Source: Bacteroidia bacterium
GTDB lineage: Bacteria > Bacteroidota > Bacteroidia > Flavobacteriales > Flavobacteriaceae
Assembly: GCA_030427985.1 (NCBI GenBank)
Contig: JAUIBH010000021.1
Coordinates: forward strand, 1-48,247
Reading direction: 5' to 3'
Length of the DNA stretch: 48,247 nucleotides
Positions within the stretch are counted from its first letter, which is position 1; every line of letters begins with the position of its first letter. The position numbers and the translations under genes were made by a program. The notes beneath the pieces are model-generated. The model was not told where the DNA came from, did no database searches, and saw nothing but the letters and a program-made list of their open reading frames with translations. This document shows positions 43,101 to 48,247 of the stretch, piece after piece.

Positions 43101-43360
43101 GCGCCAATAGGCCTACTTGTGGCTCGTTGCCCTATATAAGTAAAAAGCAGTGTTTGACCTTGACTTGCACTGATCGAATAGTTACCATCAAAATCTGTTT
43201 GGGTACCGTTGGTGGTCCCTTCGACGACAATGTTGACCCCAGGCAACGGAAGGCCGTCGGCATCCGTAACAGTACCTGTAATCGTCTTGTCTTGTGCAAA
43301 GGATACATGCACAACAAACGCCAATAACAGCGTTAACAATCCATTAAGTTTTGTTCTCAT
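40109..43360 (-). CDS. SusC/RagA-family TonB-dependent outer-membrane transporter
   Basis: A 1083-aa transporter. A Sec signal peptide (to about residue 22) precedes a CarboxypepD-reg-like domain (ITGTVTDADGLPLPGVNIVV). A TonB box-like EEVVVTALG, a plug domain (GTNIIIRGFNSFSQSNQPLF, then IVDGVPFN) and a large C-terminal barrel ending in Phe (GFSVKATF) follow. SusC proteins import oligosaccharides or peptides using TonB energy together with the SusD lid. It is transcribed first in the locus, divergent from the five-gene array. No local regulator or degradative enzyme reveals the substrate. Confidence 0.96.
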   Translation of the reverse strand: MRTKLNGLLTLLLAFVVHVSFAQDKTITGTVTDADGLPLPGVNIVVEGTTNGTQTDFDGNYSISASQGQTLLFTYIGQRATSRPIGAGSVINVQMEEDTQALEEVVVTALGIKREKQALGYAVAEVSSEQLEEKAEGDLGRVLMGKASGVNITQQSGLSGSGTNIIIRGFNSFSQSNQPLFIVDGVPFNGDTNPSGRQGSRNDFINGNNGSSRFLDLDPNSIESVNVLKGLAASTLYGSLGRNGVILITTKAGAGGEGAKKTEITVTSSMFFNEIASKPEYQDEYGNGFDQAFGWFFSNWGPSFRKEGLSGWGNSAAFDANGTLPHPYSTSTAAIQAAFPEFQGARYEWRPYKSFENFFRTGTVTNTSINVAGASSDGKVSYNANYGYLKDQGFTPGNSLNRNNFGIGGRAVLSNKFTVSGTLNYARTKFISPPVALSQGNGATGSGSSVFGDLYFTPRSVDVLGLPYQDPITGGSVYYRQNNSIQHPLWTVNNSGTQQETNRVFGNMGIQYDISENLNLVYRVGIDNYSENNVNYQNKGGVNSNSNDIRLQSGIYETWNNTNTIWDHNFAINGDFDLTETIGSTFNLGVNGRREVFNQTGVSSDGQQVFGVLRHFNFLNQNEIQLTSERNVIGLYGQAEFDYDNFVFVTLAARNDWVSNLDKENRSLFYPSASLSFVPTTAFNGLKSDVLNYLKIRAGYGTSAGFPDQNSDSYPIASRLSLDTQDFQDETGRNIVTNTTPLTLGNPDLKPEQVSEIEFGVESRWWDGRITLDASVYQRTTTDLIVTQPLDPSSGYYRTTTNVGEIKGEGVEIDLGLNLIRSDSDGFNWRSNVNFSATETTVEDLGQDTDLIVYSGFSNLGNAAIEGEPLGVIYGSRVDRDEAGNLIVNSAGDYVQDSQDGIIGDPNPDFMANFNNTFSFKNFNFGFQFNWTQGGDIYSSTIATLLGRGLIVETVDRENTYILPGVKQGSGEPNDVQINNSDYFFNNVLFGPSELQVYDATMLRLQEVSLGYSVPKKFLDRTPFGSLSFTVSGFNLWYDAINTPDGANMDVNTSGTGVGNGFGFDFLNGPSSKRYGFSVKATF

Positions 43361-43791
43361 TTTTAAATTATTTGAATTAGCTAGCCGCTAAAATCATAAT
43401 TTCATGTTAATAATCCAAACTAATTTTACTAAATTTTTAAGATGATGTTAGCAAATGCAATAACCTCAAAATGACCTTTGCTATTTAACAGACTTGTTAA
43501 TTTGATGCCTTAAAAATTGTGTTGATTATAAAAAGCTGCTGAATTTTTGGAGAAGAGCATTAATGGGCAGGTTTGGCTATTACTGACAATAGCCGTGGTT
43601 GCTCTGTTTGGGGCTTTGCTATACCTTAGTTATATATACACAAAATTTTGGGTCTAAATTTTTTGTGATTTTCGTAGTTTGGTCTGCTTTCTTTTACCAT
43701 TATTGATATTAATTTATTTTCTATGGCTCATAACTCTCTAATTTTTATATATTTAGACTAGATACTTAATTTTATCTTAAAATTTTATGTT
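43361..43791. other. Divergent intergenic region between susC and the five-gene array
   Basis: 430 bp, A+T-rich, containing promoters for both directions. No exact consensus promoter was found; TAGTTTG-like sequences occur on the susC side. It also contains the 36-codon membrane-type ORF at 43547-43657. No other gene is seen. Confidence 0.45.
43547..43657 (+). CDS. Possible 36-aa single-helix membrane protein ORF (TTG start)
   Basis: A TTG-started ORF encodes MEKSINGQVWLLLTIAVVAL followed by FGALLYLSYIYTKFWV: a polar N-terminus, one long transmembrane helix and an aromatic/basic end. It is too short for normal gene finding and lacks an ATG. It may be a small membrane protein, a fragment of a lost gene or chance; the helix is unusually well formed for chance. 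Confidence 0.3.
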   Translation: MEKSINGQVWLLLTIAVVALFGALLYLSYIYTKFWV

Positions 43792-44592
43792 ATGAAAAGA
43801 TTGTTTTACATCACTTTGGCCTTTGTAATGTCCTTTGGCTTCTATGCAAATGCGCAGGGAAATATTCATTCACCAGGAGAAGGCGGGGTTTTTACGCAGA
43901 ATGCATTAGCGGGATTGAAGGGGCCTGATGCCGAAAATTACGATATGGGCAATAACCCGGCCATGATGGATCTCTACAACGATATGCGGATGAAGTTTGG
44001 CCGTATGGGGGAAGAAGTAAATCTTACTTTGGACGATATAGACGGAACCATTTATTTAAATGAAGACTTTGCTTTGGGTGCCCTTTATGAAGATGGGGTG
44101 GCCTTTAAGCGTCTGTACCTTCGGTACGATGCGTACAATGACGAGGTAGAGTTAAAAGAAGCCGCTGATTCCGAAGTGGTGCGCGCCATGGTCAAGCATC
44201 CAAAATATTCATGCTCCATAGCTGGTGATAAATTTGTCTATTTGGATTACCTCGGAGAAGAAGGGGAGGTCCAAAGTGGCTATCTTAAACCCTTGATCTT
44301 TGGTGGCGATTACATATTGTATGAAAAGCAAATAAAAGTGTTCAAGGAAGGGAAACCTGCAAAAACCTCATTGGACAATTCCTTTCCACACCGCTTTTTG
44401 GACAAGACCGAATATTATGTTTCGGTGGAAGGCGAGACGCCTCAATTCATGAAAACGAAAAAGTCAGATGTACTCTCTGTGTTTTCAGACAACAAGTACA
44501 GCGCCATGAAAAAATATACTAAAGGTAAGCACATTGATTATGATGATGGCAGGGATTTAATGAACCTTTTCGCCTACGCCAACAATTTATAA
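43792..44592 (+). CDS. Tandem secreted paralogue 1 of 5
   Basis: A 266-aa secreted protein (signal peptide to about residue 21, NAQ). The family marks are GNNPAMMDLYNDMR, EEVNLTLDDIDGTIYLNEDF, YLRYDAYNDEVELKE, YSCS and the block KTSLDNSFPHRFLDKTEYYV, then YVSVEG and FMKTKKSDVLSVFS. It is not recognised as a named family, although flavobacterial secreted proteins with an RYDxYxDE-like strand are common. It shares its N-terminus (GNIHSPGEGGVFT) with paralogue 2. It is the first gene after the divergent susC promoter region. Confidence 0.82.
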   Translation: MKRLFYITLAFVMSFGFYANAQGNIHSPGEGGVFTQNALAGLKGPDAENYDMGNNPAMMDLYNDMRMKFGRMGEEVNLTLDDIDGTIYLNEDFALGALYEDGVAFKRLYLRYDAYNDEVELKEAADSEVVRAMVKHPKYSCSIAGDKFVYLDYLGEEGEVQSGYLKPLIFGGDYILYEKQIKVFKEGKPAKTSLDNSFPHRFLDKTEYYVSVEGETPQFMKTKKSDVLSVFSDNKYSAMKKYTKGKHIDYDDGRDLMNLFAYANNL

Positions 44593-44654
44593 TGAATATA
44601 GTAGCTGCATTGCTGCGGCTTGAAGTTTAAATAAATCAAAAAAAGAAATTGAAA

Positions 44655-45449
44655 ATGATAAAAAGAAATGTATTCGGAATGGCCATGATTCTTTGTGCCG
44701 CAATATCAGTAAACGCCCAAGGTAATATCCATGTGCAGGGAGAAGGAGGGGTTTTTACTGCGGATAGATTGGCGTTGTTGAAGAGCGGCGAAGGTGGCGG
44801 ATTGGGCAATAACCCGGCCATGATGGACCTCTATAATGATATGCGGACGAAATTTGGTCGCATGGGGGAGGAGGTCAACCTTACCTTAGATGACATTAAC
44901 GGTACCATCTATTTGAATGAAAACTTTACTTTGGGAACGCTTTATGAAGACGGGGTCGCCTTTAAGAAGTTATACCTTAGGTATGATGCCTACAATGATG
45001 AAGTTGAATTAAAAGAATCCTTGGATTCCGATGTGGTACGAGCCATGGTGCAGCACCCCAGATATTCCTGCTCAATGAATGGGAACGATTACCAATTTGT
45101 GGAGTATTTTGAAGAAGACGGTACATTAAAAGAAGGGTATCTGTCACCTTTGGTTTCGGGGGGTGATTATATTCTTTTCATAAAAAACATAAAAGTGTTC
45201 AAAGAAGGAAAACCTGCCAAGACCTCGTTGGACAATTCCTTTCCACACCGTTTTTTGGACAAGACCGAATATTATGTGTCCGTTAATGGAGAGTCACCAG
45301 TTTTAATGAAGACCAGGAAGTCCAACGTGCTTTCCGTGTTTTCTGAAGATGACCAAAAAGCCATGAAGGACTATTTTAAAGACAATCGACCCAATGTAAA
45401 AGATGGTAGTGACTTGATAAATCTTTTTGCTTATGCCAATACACTCTAA
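44655..45449 (+). CDS. Tandem secreted paralogue 2 of 5
   Basis: 264 aa from ATG 44655 (MIKRNVFGMAMILCAAISVN, signal cleaved after NAQ); the frame reaches a TTG two codons earlier. Its GNIHVQGEGGVFTADRL N-terminus is closest to paralogue 1. Family motifs are complete, including YLRYDAYNDEVELKES and KTSLDNSFPHRFLDKTEYYV. The C-terminus (KAMKDYFKDNRPNVKDGSDL) is closer to paralogues 3 and 4, so the gene looks mosaic. Confidence 0.82.
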   Translation: MIKRNVFGMAMILCAAISVNAQGNIHVQGEGGVFTADRLALLKSGEGGGLGNNPAMMDLYNDMRTKFGRMGEEVNLTLDDINGTIYLNENFTLGTLYEDGVAFKKLYLRYDAYNDEVELKESLDSDVVRAMVQHPRYSCSMNGNDYQFVEYFEEDGTLKEGYLSPLVSGGDYILFIKNIKVFKEGKPAKTSLDNSFPHRFLDKTEYYVSVNGESPVLMKTRKSNVLSVFSEDDQKAMKDYFKDNRPNVKDGSDLINLFAYANTL

Positions 45450-45460
45450 AAATTGAAATT

Positions 45461-46228
45461 ATGAAACAATTGTTTATTATAATGGTATGTAGTGCTTTTG
45501 CACTTAATTTGGCGATGGGACAAAACAAGTCTGTCCAGCTATGGGGTGTTCAGCCAGGTGAGTTCAATCATGATAAGTTTTTTGGCAACAACCCTGCCTC
45601 TGAGTTTTTTTATAGCGATATGCGCATGAAGTTTGCACGCTTGGGCGAGGAGGTAAACTTAACGCTGGAAGATATTGACGGAACCATTTATGTGAATGAA
45701 AATTTTACCCTTGGCACATTATATGCCAAAGAGGAAGCTTTTAAAAAACAATATATAAGGTATGATGCCTATAACGATGAAATTGAGCTCAAGGAGACAT
45801 TGGAATCCAGTGTGGTGCGTTCCATGGTAAAACATCCCTTGTATTCCTGTTCCGTGAACGGCAACGAATATTACTATCTTGGATATACCGATGAGGACGG
45901 CAACCCTCAAAAAGGATATCTGACTCCTGTGGTAACCGGTGACGACTACACGCTTTTTGTAAAGCATATAAAAGTGTTCAAGGAAGGAAAACCAGCAAAG
46001 ACCTCATTGGACAATTCCTTTCCACATCGCTTTTTGGACAAGACCGAATATTATGTGTCCGTTAATGGGGAATCGCCGGTTTTTTTGAAGACCAGAAAAT
46101 CCGAAGTGCTCTCCATGTTTTCAGAGGAAGACCAAAAGACCATTAAAGATTACTTTAAGGAGAAACGCCCCAATGTAAAGGATGGCGATGATTTGCTCAA
46201 TTTGTTTGTTTATGCCAATACCTTATAA
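45461..46228 (+). CDS. Tandem secreted paralogue 3 of 5
   Basis: 255 aa with signal peptide (ALNLAMGQ). The N-terminus QNKSVQLWGVQPGEFNHDKF then FGNNPASEFFYSDMRMKFAR pairs with paralogue 4. The middle is diverged (YIRYDAYNDEIELKETLESS), while the 3' part is nearly identical to paralogue 4. It begins 11 bp after paralogue 2, consistent with one transcript. Confidence 0.82.
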   Translation: MKQLFIIMVCSAFALNLAMGQNKSVQLWGVQPGEFNHDKFFGNNPASEFFYSDMRMKFARLGEEVNLTLEDIDGTIYVNENFTLGTLYAKEEAFKKQYIRYDAYNDEIELKETLESSVVRSMVKHPLYSCSVNGNEYYYLGYTDEDGNPQKGYLTPVVTGDDYTLFVKHIKVFKEGKPAKTSLDNSFPHRFLDKTEYYVSVNGESPVFLKTRKSEVLSMFSEEDQKTIKDYFKEKRPNVKDGDDLLNLFVYANTL

Positions 46229-46281
46229 ATGATTAGAGTGGGGCTTCAATTGTAGTGAGCTGACCAATAATACCGTATGTT

Positions 46282-47049
46282 ATGAAAAAAATACTCTCTC
46301 TAGTTCTTTTAGCCCTTCTTTTTGTGCCCGATTGCATAGCGCAAAATAAAATTATACAGCCGTGGGGGGTCATCCCGGGAGGTTTTGATCCTGAAAAAGC
46401 TTTTGGTAACAATCCAGCATCGGAATTCTTTTATAGTGATATGCGGATGAAATTCGCTCGCATGGGCGAGGAAGTAAAACTTGGCCTGGATGATATTGAA
46501 GGCACAATTTTTCTCAATGAAAATTTTGTGCTAGGAGTGCTCTATGACAATGGTGAAGCCTTCAAAAGGGCATATCTACGCTATGATGCTTACAATGATG
46601 AAGTGGAGTTGAAAGAAAGTTCTGATTCTGATACGGTACGTTCCATGGTGAAAAATGCAGTATACTCATGTTCCATTGATGGGGATATTTTTGTGTATGC
46701 TGATTTTACGGATAAGGATGGGGAATCCAAAAAAGGATACCTTTCTGTGTTGGTCACTGGTGAGGATTACTTGCTTTTTGAAAGAAGAATGAAGGTTTTT
46801 AAAGAAGGGAAAGAAGCAAAGACCTCATTGGACAATTCCTTTCCACATCGCTTTTTGGACAAGACCGAATACTATGTGTCGGTAAATGGTGATGCGCCGG
46901 TTTTTTTGAAGACCAGAAAGTCCGATGTGCTCTCCATGTTTTCAGAGGAAGACCAGAAGAACATTAAAGATTACTTTAAGGAGAAACGTCCCAATGTAAA
47001 GGATGGCGATGATTTGCTCAATTTGTTTACTTATGCCAATACCTTGTAA
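46282..47049 (+). CDS. Tandem secreted paralogue 4 of 5
   Basis: 255 aa, signal peptide to about residue 20 (PDCIAQ). It aligns with paralogue 3 end to end, with identical FGNNPASEFFYSDMRMKFAR. A stretch of at least 50 nt in the conserved block is identical to paralogue 3, although the middle regions (RSMVKNAVYSCSIDGDIFVY) differ clearly. It follows paralogue 3 after 53 bp. Confidence 0.82.
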   Translation: MKKILSLVLLALLFVPDCIAQNKIIQPWGVIPGGFDPEKAFGNNPASEFFYSDMRMKFARMGEEVKLGLDDIEGTIFLNENFVLGVLYDNGEAFKRAYLRYDAYNDEVELKESSDSDTVRSMVKNAVYSCSIDGDIFVYADFTDKDGESKKGYLSVLVTGEDYLLFERRMKVFKEGKEAKTSLDNSFPHRFLDKTEYYVSVNGDAPVFLKTRKSDVLSMFSEEDQKNIKDYFKEKRPNVKDGDDLLNLFTYANTL

Positions 47050-47079
47050 AAGAAGCACAAGTTGAAATTAATTAAAACA

Positions 47080-47856
47080 ATGTCAATGATGAGAAAACTG
47101 GTTTTTATGATTATTTGCATCGTTCTTACAGCACCGAGCTGCATGGGCCAATATAGTGTTGCCCAAGCTTGGGGGACAGATCGGAGCATGCATGGGACTA
47201 CCCAGGCCTTGACCCAAAATAATTTCGTGGAAAATTATTCCGGCACAATCAATACAAAGTTTGGCTATAACGGTAAGGAAGGCAATTTTGCCGAAGGGGA
47301 TATTGAAGGGACTATCTATAGCAACGAAAATTTTACTTTGGGAACACTTTACGTAAATGATAAAGAAATCAGGAAAATGTATTTGCGTTATGATGCCTAC
47401 AATGATGAGATTGAGCTCAAAGATGCATTGGATGCTGAAGAGATTAAGGCCATGGTCAAACATCCGGTCTATTCGTGTTCCTTGGATGGAGATGAGTATT
47501 ATTATTTAGGATATACCGATGAAAATGGTAGTGAGAAAAAAGGTTATCTGGTTCCCGTGGTAATAGGTGATGCGTATACGCTTTTTGTGAAGCATCAAAA
47601 AGTATACAAAAAAGGGAAGCAGGCCAGTACCCCATTGGATGCCTCATTTCCACCCCGCTTATTGGACAAAACCGAATATTATGTCTCTGTAAATAGGGGC
47701 TCTCCTTTTTTCATGAAGACCAAAAAATCCGATGTGATTTCCATATTTTCAGAGCAAACCCAAAACACAATTAAAAAGTATATCAAAGAAAAGCGAATCA
47801 AAGTGGGGGATCATAATGATTTACTTAATTTATTCACCCATGCAAATACACTATAA
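47080..47856 (+). CDS. Tandem secreted paralogue 5 of 5 (most diverged)
   Basis: 258 aa from ATG 47080; a TTG at 47062 and an ATG at 47086 are alternatives. The signal peptide ends near PSCMGQ. It lacks the GNNPA(M/S) motif and has NYSGTINTKFGYNGKEGNFA in that place. It keeps YLRYDAYNDEIELKDALD and YSCS, and has a changed block (TPLDASFPPRLLDKTEYYVS). It is the oldest or least-converted copy, last before the terminator. Confidence 0.82.
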   Translation: MSMMRKLVFMIICIVLTAPSCMGQYSVAQAWGTDRSMHGTTQALTQNNFVENYSGTINTKFGYNGKEGNFAEGDIEGTIYSNENFTLGTLYVNDKEIRKMYLRYDAYNDEIELKDALDAEEIKAMVKHPVYSCSLDGDEYYYLGYTDENGSEKKGYLVPVVIGDAYTLFVKHQKVYKKGKQASTPLDASFPPRLLDKTEYYVSVNRGSPFFMKTKKSDVISIFSEQTQNTIKKYIKEKRIKVGDHNDLLNLFTHANTL

Positions 47857-47910
47857 ATTAAGTGTGAGTTAGACTCAATACGGGTTTCTGAGAACAAAAC
47901 AAGATGTAAA

Positions 47911-47935
47911 AAGGTGCGTTTCAGCACCTTTTTTT
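47911..47935 (+). terminator. Rho-independent terminator closing the five-gene array
   Basis: AAGGTGC (47911-47917) pairs perfectly with GCACCTT (47924-47930) around GTTTCA and leads into a T run. It lies 54 bp after paralogue 5 and isolates the array from the ribosomal-protein operon. Confidence 0.85.
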
Positions 47936-47965
47936 AATTATGGTGCAAAATAAACTATACATGAT

Positions 47966-47995
47966 TTGAATTATTCCGAAATATCACTACATTTG
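47966..47995 (+). promoter_or_regulatory. Flavobacterial promoter of the rpsL (str) operon
   Basis: TTG at 47966-47968, a 19-nt spacer and TACATTTG at 47988-47995 match the Bacteroidota consensus exactly. Transcription should begin at about 48001-48003, inside or at the edge of the CCCTCA hairpin, about 38 nt before rpsL. Confidence 0.85.
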
Positions 47996-47998
47996 CAG

Positions 47999-48013
47999 CC
48001 CTCAAAATGAGGG
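47999..48013 (+). promoter_or_regulatory. Leader hairpin before rpsL
   Basis: CCCTCA (47999-48004), loop AAA, TGAGGG (48008-48013) form a perfect 6-bp stem at or near the predicted 5' end of the rpsL transcript. It has no T run, so it is not a terminator. It could protect the mRNA end or bind a ribosomal protein; both are inference. Confidence 0.4.
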
Positions 48014-48039
48014 TTATTTAGTTTTTAATAGAAATTTTA

Positions 48040-48247
48040 ATGCCAACAATTTCACAATTAGTACGAAAAGGAAGGGCCACAATTACCAAGAAGAGTAAAT
48101 CGGCTGCTTTGGATTCGTGTCCTCAACGAAGAGGGGTTTGTACGCGGGTTTACACCACTACACCTAAAAAACCAAACTCAGCAATGCGTAAAGTTGCAAG
48201 GGTAAGGTTAACCAACGGTAAAGAGGTGAACGCATACATCCCTGGTG
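48040..48247 (+). CDS. rpsL: 30S ribosomal protein S12 (partial, runs off the window)
   Basis: The first 69 residues of S12 are visible: [20 protein letters not shown], then [37 protein letters not shown] and NAYIPG. S12 sits in the decoding centre of the 30S subunit, and the KPNSA region is the site of streptomycin-resistance changes (wild-type Lys is seen here). It normally leads the str operon (rpsL-rpsG-fusA); the rest lies outside. Confidence 0.97.
   Translation, partial: MPTISQLVRKGRATITKKSKSAALDSCPQRRGVCTRVYTTTPKKPNSAMRKVARVRLTNGKEVNAYIPG

Noticed and set aside
1..48247. CRISPR arrays, tRNA and rRNA genes
   Set aside because: No regularly spaced direct repeats, no cloverleaf with a CCA or TTC-arm pattern and no conserved rRNA segment were noticed. 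A covariance-model search was not possible here.

Overview
The window looks like chromosome of a marine-type flavobacterium (Bacteroidota, Flavobacteriaceae; Muricauda/Allomuricauda-like in style, genus not proven). The signs are a SusC/SusD outer-membrane pair, SusC proteins with a carboxypeptidase-regulatory-like N-domain, a LytS/LytTR two-component pair, a Bacteroidota-type RarA/rhomboid/RlmB neighbourhood, promoters of the TTG-N19-TAnnTTTG type (clear before mpl and rpsL) and weak Shine-Dalgarno sequences.

Layout. 1-9721 is ordinary chromosome: the end of a gene (probably adk), obgE, a DUF4136 lipoprotein, a secreted S9 peptidase, a LytS-LytTR operon with a small membrane protein in front, DoxX, an SDR with a cupin partner, mpl and a DUF1569 protein. 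At 9779 the radC gene starts but is cut after codon 85. Its missing half resumes at 23885. Joining the halves at a shared AA dinucleotide restores an uninterrupted 232-codon radC. The 13,849 bp between are a serine-recombinase mobile element. It carries a large serine recombinase beside the left end, a small excisionase-like HTH protein, a type IIG-like restriction-methylation enzyme, a second small serine recombinase, a GIY-YIG-like protein paired with a membrane protein, a winged-helix/coiled-coil membrane protein, two XRE-type regulators with palindromic operator-like sites, and several small unknown proteins and lipoproteins. No conjugation or replication genes were recognised.

23835-32074 returns to host genes: the radC 3' fragment, a polysaccharide-deacetylase-like protein and yjjG, then a three-gene envelope operon (lipoprotein, DUF5723 barrel, periplasmic protein), rarA, a rhomboid protease and rlmB. 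32110-43360 is a minus-strand outer-membrane uptake locus: susC, susD, a SusE/F-position lipoprotein, a strong terminator, an arylsulfotransferase-family lipoprotein and a 1112-aa VCBS/FG-GAP lipoprotein. No glycoside hydrolase, sulfatase or dedicated regulator lies beside it.

43792-47856 holds five tandem, co-directional paralogues of a secreted family I do not recognise. Their N-termini are diverged but a C-terminal block is nearly identical at nucleotide level. A terminator follows, then a textbook flavobacterial promoter and the start of rpsL (S12), which runs off the end.

Most worth following are the radC-splitting element with its base-level att sites, the five-gene secreted family, and the GIY-YIG plus membrane-protein module inside the element. 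No tRNA, rRNA or CRISPR array was seen.
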